Assembly (NCBI GenBank): GCA_009103225.1
Contig: RHPI01001052.1
Span: forward strand, 1 to 33,871
Source: Chlorokybus atmophyticus
Taxonomy: Eukaryota; Streptophyta; Chlorokybophyceae; Chlorokybales; Chlorokybaceae
DNA length: 33,871 bases
Direction: 5' to 3'
Positions 7,315 to 17,100 of the stretch are shown here, in pieces (the stretch's first letter is position 1; every line of letters begins with the position of its first letter). The notes beneath the pieces were generated by a model. It was not told where the DNA came from. It worked only from the letters and a program-made list of their open reading frames with translations, and ran no database searches. Both the position numbers and the translations under genes were made by a program.

Positions 7315-10300
7315 GATTACGCTGTGGCTGATGTAGCAAAGGTTGATAGTCAGTTGCTTGAGATACAAGCAGTTAACTGGTTTGATAATCTGTCTCAAAT
7401 GCATGTAATGACGCATGCATGGCAAACACATCACAAGTTACCACTGTTTGATGTTGCAACAGTGGAAGCAAATACTTGTGTACTGGTACATGTGAAATTT
7501 AACATGCTTACCGACGTGTTGCACACATTGAGTGAATTGCAATGTAAACACAGATCCCTGAGTGTGGTAGCAATGGTGCCAAAATATCATGGCCCATGGT
7601 TGAAGTATACTCGAGGGGGTACTGTTTTAAAACAATTCACCAAGCGCGAGACTGGGACAATTCGATTATCAGCAATATTAATCAACCCCCGCATTAGTCA
7701 CGGATTCTTGGCTACCTTTCAAGGACGAGTGGTACCTTTGTTGTGGACATTCAGTGGCACAATGCAAGGTGTGAATAGCTCGTTTTTGATTGACACTGGT
7801 GCGACACACAACTTCGTGGACGAGCAATGGGTTGCGCGCAATAAAATCATGCGCAAACCCTCAGCATTTTCGGCTGCCGGTGCTGGGGGTACATTGCCAG
7901 TGACGGGAGAAGTAAAATTGAAGGTTAAAATTGGTAATTATTATGCCAATCTTGCCTTTATAGTAGTAGCAATCAACATATCTGGTGTTGATGTGGTACT
8001 AGGCCAAGAATGGCAAAATAATGTCACAATGACATTGGATACGGGTGCACGCTTGTGCACAGTAAAGAAAGGCGGTAAGCGGATTACATTGTCTGTGAAA
8101 GGGTCGCATAGCTTGGAATTCAAGCAACCCGACCCTGCGTTACTCACGGCACTACAGGTGAAACGTGCGTTGCGCAAAAACACACCGGCTTTTCTGGTAC
8201 ATTTGTCTTCATCAGATGACATTGCGCCGGGTAGTACTGAAGGTGTGGCAGACCTCATTGAGGAATATCAAGATGTGTTCTCAGATGAGTTGCCGGGCTT
8301 GCCTCCTGACCGAGGTGTCGGACACACTATACCATTAATTCCTGATAGTGATCCTCCTTTTCGGCCAATATATAGGCTAAGCCCTAGAGAAAGGGGGGAA
8401 ATGGAAACACAAATCAAGGAGTTATTGGAAAAAGGATTGATTGAACCAAGTTCTTCACCCTTTGGCGCACCCATCCTATTTGTGATGAAAAAGAATGGAA
8501 AATTGCGCATGTGTGTGGACTATCGTGCTTTAAACAAAATCACGGTGAAAAATCGATACCCGTTGCCACGGATTGATGACGTGTTTGATAAACTATCAGG
8601 TAATGCATACTTCAGTACATTAGACCTGACAAGTGGATATCATCAGATCCGAATTCATTCCGCTGATGTCTATAAGACAGCTTTCAGAACACCTTCGGGC
8701 CATTATCAATACAAAGTGCTACCCTTTGGATTGACGAATGCGCCTGCTGTGTTTCAGAAGGAAATGAATAAAATTTTCGGTAATATACTTGGCAAGTATG
8801 TTATGGTTTACTTGGATGACATTATTGTCTTTAGTAAAACCAAAGAGGAACATAAGCAACACTTAGAAGCGGTGTTTACTTTGTTGCGGAAGCATCATTT
8901 ATTTGCCAGCCTTGCAAAATGTGACTTTTGCAAATCGGAGTTACCATTCTTGGGACATGTTGTGAGTGGTGCGGGTGTAAAGCCTGACCCTCGCAAGGTG
9001 CAAGTTGTCAAGAATTGGCCTCAACCCAAAAATATTCATCAACTGAGATCATTTTTGGGATTGGCAAATTATTTTCGCAAATTTATGATGGGTTATTCTA
9101 CAGTTGTAATGCCCTTGACTAAATTGTTGCGAAAGGACGCGCCATTTTCTTGGACGTCAGACCAAGAAGCTGCTATGCAACAAGTGAAGTTAGCATTAAC
9201 TTCAGCTCCAGTATTGGCATTGCCAAATTGGGATAAACATTTCACTGTGGTCAGTGATGCTTCCACCCTTGGGTGTGGTGCAGTACTACTGCAAGACGGC
9301 AGACCATGTGCTTATGAAAGTAGGAAGTTTATCCCAGCGGAGGTAAACTACACTACTACTGAGCAAGAGTTGCTTGGTGTCGTACATGCTCTCGAAACTT
9401 GGCGATGTTACTTAGAGGGAGTTCAGTTCACAGTGGTGACTGATCACAACCCATTAGTATACTTCTCAACGCAGCTGACCTTGTCACGTAGGCAAGCTCG
9501 CTGGAATGAGTTTCTGTCGCGATTTACTTTTGAATGGGTATATCGGCCTGGCAGAACTAATGTGGCAGATCCTTTAAGTCGCTGTCCGTCATTATTGGCA
9601 GTTATGCGTGCGCAATTGCTTGCGACGCAAGTTACATTGCCCGCTAATGATGCATTTGTGCAATCTGTTTTGCATGGGTATTCCTTAGACCCATGGTTCT
9701 CACGGCAAGAGAATATACAACAGCTTGAAGCACGAGACAACTTGTATTATATGGGTGCTAGCTTGGTGATACCTGACCATGCTGGGCTACGCATGCAATG
9801 CATAGCTGATGTACACGACCCACCGTACGCTGGGCACTTTGGAAATCGCAAGACTACCAAGGCAGCGCAACAGCTGTACTGGTGGCCATCGTTGCCTGTT
9901 GACGTAAAGCGTTATGTTGACACCTGTGACAAATGTCAGCGTGACAAGCCGTTACGTCAGAAACCCGCTGGGTTGCTGCGACCTTTGCCTGTTCCTGATG
10001 GCAAATGGGAAAGTGTGAGTATGGACTTAATTACTGAGCTCCCAGAGACAGCATTAGGTCACACTGCGGTTGCAGTTTTCGTGGATCGTTTAACAAAAAT
10101 GGTCCACATTGTCCCTTGTCGCACGGAGATAGGCTCCCGTGAGTTGGCGATGGTTTTTGTCGCGTCTGTGTTCAAGTTGCATGGCTTGCCCCGCAACTTC
10201 GTGTCAGATCGCGATCCGCGATTTGTGGCTCAGTTTTGGAAGTCGCTATGCAGCTTCTTACACATTCAGCAGAACATGAGCACTGCTTACCATCCACAGA

Positions 10301-11085
10301 CGGATGGTCAAACAGAACGCGCCAATCAAGTGATTGAGGAAACCATCCGGCATTATGTGAGCCCGAATCAGAGTGATTGGGATATTTATCTCCCAATGGC
10401 TGAATTTGCGATCAATAATGCATGGCAAGAGAGTGTGCAGGAGACTCCGTTCTTCTTGAATTACGGAGTGCATCCACTAAGTCCTGCGAACATTAAGTTG
10501 CCCGCTACTGACGTGACTCGTGTACCTGCAGCGCGCGAGATGGCTTCGGCCATGCAGGATAGGTTAGCGTTGGCAAAGCACTGTCTGCGCGCAGCGCAAG
10601 ATAGACAAAAAGCCCATGCTGATGCGCATCGTAGGGAGGCCAGCTACGATGTGGGCTGTTCAGTACTTTTGAGTACCAAAAATATATCCATCAAGGGAGT
10701 GGGTACCCGTAAATTTTTCCCTCGTTGGATAGGCCCTTTCAAAGTGATTGATCGGGTCGGCACTCACGCGTATCGTTTGGATTTACCAATGTCGATACGA
10801 ATTCACAATGTGTTTCATGTGAGTGTACTGAAACCGTACCGATCAGACGGTCGGGTTCAACCTCCTCCACCCCCAGTCGCAGTGGATGGTGACAATACAT
10901 TTGAGTATGAGGTGGAAGCAATCCTAAGTCACCGTAAGCCTCGACGCGGACGCGCGCCGTCCTACTTGGTGAAATGGAAAGGGTATGGTGTTGAACACAA
11001 TACATGGGAGCCCGAAAGGAATCTTACCAACTGCCAAGAGGTTCTTCGGGGGTACTGGAGTACTGTGTCCACACGCGAACGGTAA
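7315..11085 (+). CDS. pol: Element B Pol: protease, reverse transcriptase, RNase H, integrase, chromodomain
   Basis: About 1256 codons, uninterrupted. After a ~150-residue N-terminal segment (containing VPKYHGPWLKY, conserved in C and D) comes an aspartic protease with IDTGATHNF (DTGA at 7792-7803) and the VVLGQEW flap-side motif. Reverse transcriptase runs from HTIPLIPDSD (about 8320) to the active site YLDD at 8809-8820. RNase H has SDASTLGCGAV, TTEQELLGVVHAL and TDHNPL (about 9250-9455). Integrase has an HHCC zinc-binding module (HDPPYAGHF to CDKCQRDK, about 9817-9945), then the DDE core: Asp in SMDLITELP (10024), Asp in VSDRDPRF (10207) and the YHPQTDGQTERANQVIEE block. The chromodomain [13 protein letters not shown] to EVLRGYW (about 10900-11060) may steer integration by reading histone marks, as in chromoviruses. 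There is no ATG at the start, so translation probably comes from Gag readthrough. Ends in TAA. Confidence 0.95.
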   Translation, partial: DYAVADVAKVDSQLLEIQAVNWFDNLSQMHVMTHAWQTHHKLPLFDVATVEANTCVLVHVKFNMLTDVLHTLSELQCKHRSLSVVAMVPKYHGPWLKYTRGGTVLKQFTKRETGTIRLSAILINPRISHGFLATFQGRVVPLLWTFSGTMQGVNSSFLIDTGATHNFVDEQWVARNKIMRKPSAFSAAGAGGTLPVTGEVKLKVKIGNYYANLAFIVVAINISGVDVVLGQEWQNNVTMTLDTGARLCTVKKGGKRITLSVKGSHSLEFKQPDPALLTALQVKRALRKNTPAFLVHLSSSDDIAPGSTEGVADLIEEYQDVFSDELPGLPPDRGVGHTIPLIPDSDPPFRPIYRLSPRERGEMETQIKELLEKGLIEPSSSPFGAPILFVMKKNGKLRMCVDYRALNKITVKNRYPLPRIDDVFDKLSGNAYFSTLDLTSGYHQIRIHSADVYKTAFRTPSGHYQYKVLPFGLTNAPAVFQKEMNKIFGNILGKYVMVYLDDIIVFSKTKEEHKQHLEAVFTLLRKHHLFASLAKCDFCKSELPFLGHVVSGAGVKPDPRKVQVVKNWPQPKNIHQLRSFLGLANYFRKFMMGYSTVVMPLTKLLRKDAPFSWTSDQEAAMQQVKLALTSAPVLALPNWDKHFTVVSDASTLGCGAVLLQDGRPCAYESRKFIPAEVNYTTTEQELLGVVHALETWRCYLEGVQFTVVTDHNPLVYFSTQLTLSRRQARWNEFLSRFTFEWVYRPGRTNVADPLSRCPSLLAVMRAQLLATQVTLPANDAFVQSVLHGYSLDPWFSRQENIQQLEARDNLYYMGASLVIPDHAGLRMQCIADVHDPPYAGHFGNRKTTKAAQQLYWWPSLPVDVKRYVDTCDKCQRDKPLRQKPAGLLRPLPVPDGKWESVSMDLITELPETALGHTAVAVFVDRLTKMVHIVPCRTEIGSRELAMVFVASVFKLHGLPRNFVSDRDPRFVAQFWKSLCSFLHIQQNMSTAYHPQTDGQTERANQVIEETIRHYVSPNQSDWDIYLPMAEFAINNAWQESVQETPFFLNYGVHPLSPANIKLPATDVTRVPAAREMASAMQDRLALAKHCLRAAQDRQKAHADAHRREASYDVGCSVLLSTKNISIKGVGTRKFFPRWIGPFKVIDRVGTHAYRLDLPMSIRIHNVFHVSVLKPYRSDGRVQPPPPPVAVDGDNTFEYEVEAILSHRKPRRGRAPSYLVKWKGYGVEHNTWEPERNLTNCQEVLRGYWSTVSTRER

Positions 11086-11207
11086 AAGGGTGCTGGCAGA
11101 CATCTTTACCGCTTCGGCCCTGGTTCTCTCACTGCTTTCGTTTTGTGACTCGTGATGGGGCTTTGCTAACCCTTCAATGAGGACATTGAAACCTAAGTGG
11201 GGGGGAA
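11086..11207 (+). other. Element B 3' UTR with polypurine tract
   Basis: A short 3' UTR ends in aagtgggggggaa (to 11207), the purine tract that primes plus-strand synthesis, directly before TGTAAC of the 3' LTR. The same UTR and tract recur reversed at 2005-2090 (in X) and, as cctaagtggggggggaa, in C. Confidence 0.85.
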
Positions 11208-11546
11208 TGTAACGGTGTGCTACCTCCATAGAGGTTCCCCGCCCTTATTTAGGATTAAATAAGGGTCCCAACGGGATTATACAGCCTATTAAGCCTTATT
11301 AAGGCCGTTAACCTAGTGTTAAGGCCCTAATGTAGTGTTACTTAACTATAACACTGATATCGACATGAGACATGAGTCTCATGTCGATATCAGCTGCATG
11401 GCGGCGCTGCTAACGCAGCGGCCGCCATAGCCAGAGCATCTTTTGCTCTGGCAACTGCCCCGGCAGTGGCGGCGGCGGCGGCGAGGCTGGTGGTGGTGTT
11501 GGGGTAGGGGATTAAAGGGAGGAGGGGCACACCCTCTCTCCTGACA
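11208..11546 (+). repeat. Element B 3' LTR (339 bp) with four consecutive hairpins
   Basis: Nearly identical to 4688-5019. It has a perfect palindrome with 18-bp arms and a 4-nt loop (11354-11393), then imperfect hairpins at 11398-11428 (ATGGCGGC/GCCGCCAT arms), 11430-11452 (GCCAGAGCA/TGCTCTGGC) and 11454-11467 (ACTGCC/GGCAGT). Ends ctctcctgaca. Confidence 0.95.
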
Positions 11547-11720
11547 CCGTGACCCCAAGTTTGTGAGCCAGTTCTGGCAGGCTGTTTGCCGGTACTTGGG
11601 GACTAAGCAGAGCTTGAGCACTGCTTACCATCCACAGAGTGACGGACAGACGGAGCGCGTCAATCAGGTGTTGGAAGATGTGCTACGCCATCACACGTCA
11701 CCCATATTTGGATGATCACA
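11547..11720 (+). pseudogene. Element A pol, second part: integrase core fragment
   Basis: It continues the integrase of A after B: the second catalytic Asp region ([10 protein letters not shown]) and the conserved [19 protein letters not shown] block with the catalytic Glu. Shortly after HHTSP the similarity stops and an octamer-plus repeat (gatcacacgtcaccc) marks the break. The integrase C-terminus is deleted. Confidence 0.8.
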
Positions 11721-12030
11721 CGTCACCCACTGTGAGGCCTTGTTTGAGGATGAGCTCAAATCCACAGGTGCCACTTGAGAGCGTGTGCTCAGAGCTACTA
11801 GTGCTCATCCTGTAGGAGCATGTGCACATGCCCACAGCATCTTCATGTGACATACCAACACCGCATGCACTGGTACACAGTATCAGAGTTGGCTGTCACT
11901 CTCACGACTTGCACTACTTTCACGTGAAGCACTGCCACTCAGTTAGGCCTGGCCAGCCTGGCTGCGGTTTGTGCGGGACTAGTGTCCCACCCTTTTGCAA
12001 CACGGTCGTTGCAATGCAAGTGGGGAGGAA
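11721..12030 (+). other. Element A 3' region with polypurine tract
   Basis: No reading frame with family similarity. It ends in aagtggggaggaa (12018-12030), the polypurine tract, directly before the LTR. The ggggaggaa core is also found before the 3' LTR of element T. Confidence 0.7.
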
Positions 12031-12257
12031 TGTCACGCCCACAGGGCAGGCAAAAGTCATTCTCTGTCCCTTACTTATGTGGTAAGTAAGATGAGACCAA
12101 GTGGGGACCCACACTACGCAAGCGTGTGTAGTGCTTGTGGGTGTGCTCTCATGTAGGTCTGCTCTAGAGCCTGTGCGGCCTTGAGCATGATGAACTACAC
12201 AAGGCATGATGGCAAGCACAGGGCTGATCATAGCCGATGAGACATCATGTGATGTAC

Positions 12258-12390
12258 AGAGACATATGTGTGCATATGTCCGCATGTGTATGCATGTGTT
12301 TGCATATGTGTGCACATGTACGCATATGAGCGCATATGCGTGCATGAGAGGTATGTACTAGATGTATGCATAAGGATGCATATGTATGCA
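12258..12390 (+). repeat. GCATATG-type alternating purine-pyrimidine array in A LTR
   Basis: Many near-tandem units of the type gcatatgt, gcatgtgt and gcacatgt give a ~130-bp alternating purine-pyrimidine stretch. Such DNA can adopt Z-form. It may be part of the LTR promoter region. Confidence 0.7.
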
Positions 12391-12397
12391 TGAGTAT

Positions 12398-12575
12398 GAT
12401 GTCCTAGGCTGATGTGACCAGCCAAGGACGTTCACAACGTCCAAGGATGATGTGTGTGATGTCCTAGGCTGATGTGACCAGCCTAGGGACGTTTACAATG
12501 TCCGAGGCTGATGTGTGATCAGTCTTGGGCGTTGAAAGAGGTCCAAGGGCTGATGTGGCAGCCCTAGACATGAGT
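12398..12575 (+). repeat. 60-bp tandem repeat in A LTR (about 2.8 copies)
   Basis: gatgtcctaggctgatgtga starts at 12398 and again at 12458. A more diverged third copy starts near 12518. Tandem repeats in LTR U3 regions often act as enhancer-like elements; a function here is inference. Confidence 0.8.
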
Positions 12576-12996
12576 TGTGGTCAACGCAGCCATGACAAGG
12601 CATGTAGCCTTGGACTTGGATGTTCTAGGTCGGAGAGCAGCAAAGAGAGGGTATATGAACGGCCTCAACATGTGTTGAGGCAGATCAGCATGTGCATACT
12701 CAACTCTTGTGTGTGGGGTGCCTAGTTTAGTTGTTCAAGGGGCTCTCCCTCTCATCCCATGTGGGTGTGATGTCCGTGGCAGCTTTGCACATGTGTGTGA
12801 GGTGTGCTTGAGTGTGTGAGTGTGTGGGAGCTGAGTAGAGAGGTTGGTGTCATCCTCTCCTTCCTTGGTGCGGTGCTGTGACTTCCTCTGCAAGGTACTG
12901 CACCAGTGACGCTGGTAGGGCTTCCAGTAGTAAGTCCTTGTGCTTGTGCATATGTTTGCCAAGCCGCCCAGCAAGTAAGTGAGTGGTATCGTTACA

Positions 12997-13314
12997 TAGG
13001 GCAACTGGAATAATCGGTTGCCCAACAAATTAGGGCGCTGCCTGTACGGGTGAGGCGCTGCCTTCCTTGCTGCTCATCGAGCAGCAATAGTTGATGCTCC
13101 AGTAAGGAGCGGCAATGGAGGCGATTGATCAAGGACCCTTACACGCGGTACCTGACAAGGGCTTTTCCCTTATTTACCTTGATCATTTTATATGACCTTA
13201 ATGGGTCAATTATATGCCAAGCTCCATTGTTTCCTCGCTTTATGCTTAATTAAGACCCTTATATGAGTCTTATTTAAGTTATGAATCCCAACGGATGATA
13301 TCCGCGATTGTCAC
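12997..13314 (+). repeat. Element D 5' LTR, first surviving piece
   Basis: This sequence lies between the ends of A and C, and their target repeats show it continues at 20340. It has LTR-like features shared with B: a cttatttaa segment followed by atcccaacgg, and TATA-like ttttatatg at about 13187. A gggcaac/gttgccc inverted repeat spans 12999-13026. The true LTR start is not visible and probably lies left of A. Confidence 0.5.
13310..13314. repeat. Target-site duplication gtcac/gttac of C (left copy)
   Basis: gtcac at 13310-13314 pairs with gttac at 20335-20339, with one mismatch, just outside the C LTRs. Confidence 0.7.
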
Positions 13315-13840
13315 TGTAACAGCACCACCGTCGCCGGTGATGCCCCTTCAATCCTCTACCCCAACACCCACACCGCCTATGACAAGCCTTTCAACGGCGT
13401 GGCCGCCACTGAGCAGAGAACTGAAAGTCCCCACATCAGATTGATGTGACCTTTTATATCAAGAGTATATCAACTATATACCTCTCGATAATTAACTCAC
13501 AACTGGACATCGACCCTACAGATAGGGTAGTTAGGAAATCTAGCGTGAGCCAATCACAGCTCAGATAAGGTACCTATCAATAAGGTACCTATCCAAAGAT
13601 ACCTATCGTAAGGTACCTAACGAGATAGTGATCACATTATATCAAATGTGACACTAAATAGGCTTGAATAAGCGGTTCTACACCCATTGCGACTTATTTA
13701 AGCTATGATAAAGCATTATAGCCTTTAATAAGCGAGGAACCGTAGAAAAGAGGTATAAATAAGCATATTTAAATACTTATTCATACAAAATGTGTTATTT
13801 AGGTAGCAATAATACCCCTATTATTATTGCTCCCGTTACA
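13315..13840 (-). repeat. Element C 3' LTR (526 bp)
   Basis: Same length as 19809-20334. Both copies contain four closely spaced aaggtacct/aagatacct units (13566-13624), a TATA-like ttttatatc region and the cctctaccccaacac block (gtgttggggtag on the minus strand) shared with other LTRs here. Confidence 0.95.
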
Positions 13841-13987
13841 TTCCCCCCCACTTAGGTTTTCAACGTCCTCGTTGAACTCAAGTTGATCAGGCTTGACTTC
13901 GAGTGATTGTAACCAGTGAGATAGCAGGAAATGACAGGGTGGTAATGAAACTGCACTGCTCGTCTGTCATAAAACCAAGCCCACAGT
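13841..13987 (-). other. Element C 3' UTR with polypurine tract
   Basis: On the minus strand it ends in aaacctaagtggggggggaa, directly before the LTR start, as in B. No gene. Confidence 0.8.
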
Positions 13988-14188
13988 TTATGGGACAGGA
14001 CATGAATCCCAATAAGCTCGAAGCAACTCGCGGCAGTGCGTAAGATGCATGTCGGGCTCCCAACTGTTATGTTCCGGGCCATACCCTTTCCATTTCACCA
14101 AATAGCGAGTTGCGCGTCCTCGACCATTTAGCTTATGGTTCAATATAGCTTCCACCTCGTATTCGAGCTCGCTGTCCACCTCAACGGG
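13988..14188 (-). pseudogene. Element C chromodomain, cut off from pol by a stop codon
   Basis: It continues the pol frame after a TAA at 14189-14191. The domain reads [20 protein letters not shown] then [17 protein letters not shown] and ends at the TAA at 13988-13990. All three aromatic-cage-region blocks seen in B are recognisable. A single substitution would account for the stop. Without it Pol would run to about 1200 residues like that of B. Confidence 0.85.
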
Positions 14189-17100
14189 TTATGGTGGAGG
14201 CTGTGTTCTACCGTCTGAGCGGTAAGGTTTCAACAAGTTTACATGAAACACGTTGTGTATACGCACACTTGGGGGCAATTGCAGTCGATAAGCGTGCGTA
14301 CCAACTCTATCAGTGATAGAGAAAGGACCTAACCATCGGGGCAGCAACTTGCGAGCACCCGTACCTTTGATGGTTATGTTTTTTGCATTAAGCAAAACTT
14401 TATCGCTGACATCGAAAGTGGCCATTTTTCGATGTGTATCAGCATAAGCTTTTTGCCTGTCCTGTGCTTCTGACAGACACAGCTTGGCTCGAGCCAAATT
14501 TTCTTGCATATTAGTGGCAAATTCCTTTGCCGCTGGCACAGTCACGGCATGGCGAGGTACACGCAATGACGCTGGTGTGTTTGGGCGAATCCCATAATTC
14601 AAGAAAAATGGGGTTTCCTTTACACTTTCTTGCCACGCGTTGTTCACAGCGAACTCTGCCATTGACAAGTACCTGTCCCAATCAGCATGATTGGGAGCCA
14701 CATAGTGGCGAAGCATTTCTTCCAGTATTTGATTTGCTCTCTCAGTTTGACCGTCCGTTTGCGGGTGGAAAGCAGTCGACATGCTTTGTTTTACCCCCAA
14801 CAATTCACAGACTTGTCGCCAAAATTTGGAGACAAAACGAGGATCACGATCTGTGACAAGTTCACGTGGTATACCGTGAACGCGAAAGATTGTGGACACA
14901 AATAAGTGTGCCAAGTCCCGTGCACTTACAGTTGTGCAACACGGGGCAAAATGCACCATTTTAGTCAAACGGTCGACAAAAACCACAATAGCAGTGTGTT
15001 TAGCTGGTGTTTCAGGTAGGTCAGTAATCAAATCCATACTGACACTATCCCACTTTTGTTCTGGAATTGCCAATGGTTTAAGCAATCCCGCTTGTTTTTG
15101 TCGTAGTGGCTTATTACGTTGACACACGTCACATGTGCGAACATATTGATCCACGTCAGCTGACATTGACGGCCACCAGTATAACTGTTGCGCAGATTTG
15201 AGTGTTTTGTGTTTCCCCAAATGCCCAGCATACGGCGGGTCATGCACTGAATGTAAGCATTGCTTACGCAAGTCGCCCGAGTTGGGAATTGCCAACTGCT
15301 CCCCTTTATACCACAGATTGCTAACAGCAGTAAGCTGTTGCAAGTTGGTTTGACTGCTAAACCAAACATCTGAGTTATAACCTGCGGACACTTCCTTTAA
15401 GAAAGGATCTTCAGGCTGTTGTACATTACGCGTACTTCGAGAGCGCGTAAGTGCCAAAAGAGCAGGGCTGCGACTTAGTGGATCCGCCACATTGGTGCGA
15501 CCCGGACGGTATTGCCAAGTGAAAGTGAAACGAGAAATGAATTCATTCCACCTAGCTTGCCGCCTCGACAGATTTTGTTGCGTATGAAAGAATGTGAGCG
15601 GGTTGTGATCAGTAATCACTGAAAACTCCACCCCTTCCAAGTAGCAACGCCATGTGCGCAGCGCGTGCACCACCCCGAGCAATTCCTGCTCAGTGGTTGT
15701 GTAATTACGTTCAGCAGGAATGAACTTTCTGCTTTCATATGCACATGGTCTGTCATCTTGTAGAAGGACTGCCCCACACCCAATGGTGGAAGCATCACTG
15801 ATCACCACAAAAGGCTTGGTGTGGTCGGGGAAGGCTAACACAGGGGCTTGTGTTAATGCATCTTTAATGCGTGTAAAAGCAACCTCGTGTGCCTCCGTCC
15901 ACACAAATTTAACATCTTTTCTTAGTAAAGATGTTAAAGGGTTTGCCATGCCAGAATATGCTCGCATGAACTTGCGGAAATAATTGGCTAGCCCCAAGAA
16001 AGCACGTAACTGATGTACATCCTTGGGTGGTGGCCAATCCTTTACCGCACACACCTTCTGAGGATCTGGTTTCAATCCTTCTTTGCCAATCACATGCCCT
16101 AAAAAGGGTAGTTCATCCTTTGCAAAGTTGCATTTGGACAGGTTGGCATAGAATTTGTGTTCGCGTAATCTAGCTAGAACCAATTCCACATGTTTGTGGT
16201 GGTCCTCCCGGGTTTTGCTGAACACAATAATGTCGTCTAGATATACCAGTACAAACTTGTACAATTCATCAGCAAATACCGCGTTCATTGCTGTCTGAAA
16301 TGTAGCCGGTGCATTTGTTAACCCAAATGGTAACACTTTATACTCAAAGTGTCCTAGTGGGGTGCGAAATGCAGTTTTTTGTATATCCGACGGGTGGATT
16401 TTGATTTGATGATAACCACTGGTCAAATCCAGCGTGCTGAACACTGTTGCACCTGACAGCTTATCAAACAAATCATCAATCCGAGGCAAAGGGTATCTGT
16501 TTTTCACAGTGACCTTGTTCAACGCACGGTAATCAATACACATGCGTAGCTTGCCATTCTTTTTGGGCACAAACAAAATTGGTGCACCAAAAGGAGATAT
16601 GCTCTTTGTTATTAAACCTTTGTCCAATAACTCTTTGAGCTGTTTTTCCATCTCCGCGTGTTCTAAGGGACTTAGCCTGTATATAGGCCGCCAAGGTGGC
16701 TTTGCCCCCTCCTCTAACGGAATGGTATGATGTATGTTTCGATCGGGAGGCAACTCTGGGAGTTCATCCTGAAATACATCTGCGTATTGTTCCGTAAGTG
16801 ACTGCACCACAGGGTCACTGATAGCCTGTTCAGCAGGTGTTTCCACCTGTCGTAAGTGCAGTAAGTATACTTCCTCACGTTTACGCATGCAACGTTTCAA
16901 TTGCATAGCAGAGAGGAGCGGAACATTATCGCGAGGTATACGTGCGAGTACAGATGCTGTTAAAGTCATCCTACGTTTCCCTTTACGAAGGGTGCACGTA
17001 TTGGCTCGAGAGTCTAATTGTAAACCTGCTTCAGTGTGCCATTGTTCCCCTAAAACAACATCCACCCCGGGGATACCAATATCCACCACGATGAAGGCTG

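Larger units (their letters stand above)
4688..11546 (+). mobile_element. Element B: near-intact Ty3/Gypsy chromovirus
   Basis: A 6859-bp full-length LTR retrotransposon with 332- and 339-bp LTRs, TG...CA ends, a 5-bp target duplication, initiator-Met-type primer site, long leader, open gag, open pol with all expected domains in Gypsy order (protease, RT, RNase H, integrase), a C-terminal chromodomain and a polypurine tract. The LTRs differ by only about two substitutions and one 7-nt gap, so insertion is recent. It is the only element here that could plausibly still move, given translation through the single amber codon between gag and pol. Confidence 0.95.
141..12996 (+). mobile_element. 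Element A: Ty3/Gypsy retrotransposon, internally deleted and hit by two insertions
   Basis: Bounded by a truncated 5' LTR (141-498) and a full 3' LTR (12031-12996). The shared ~357 bp differ at only about five positions, so the pair belongs together and is fairly young. Removing X (1235-2606 plus one target repeat) and B (4688-11546 plus one target repeat) leaves about 4.6 kb. That remainder has a gag N-terminus fused almost directly to the region before reverse transcriptase, then RT, RNase H and part of integrase. Most of gag, the protease, the integrase C-terminus and any chromodomain are missing, so A was probably non-autonomous before or soon after it was interrupted. The right flank after the LTR is taggg; the matching left flank is lost. 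Confidence 0.85.
12031..12996 (+). repeat. Element A 3' LTR (966 bp)
   Basis: Starts TGTCACGCCC after the polypurine tract and ends gtatcgttaca. Its last 357 bp match 141-498. The U3 part holds two internal repeat blocks described separately. It is followed by taggg, the expected target copy, whose partner is not available. Confidence 0.9.

Noticed and set aside
7324-7326. Independent start codon for Pol of B at 7324
   Set aside because: The codon is GTG, not ATG. A eukaryotic start there is unlikely, so readthrough from gag is preferred.
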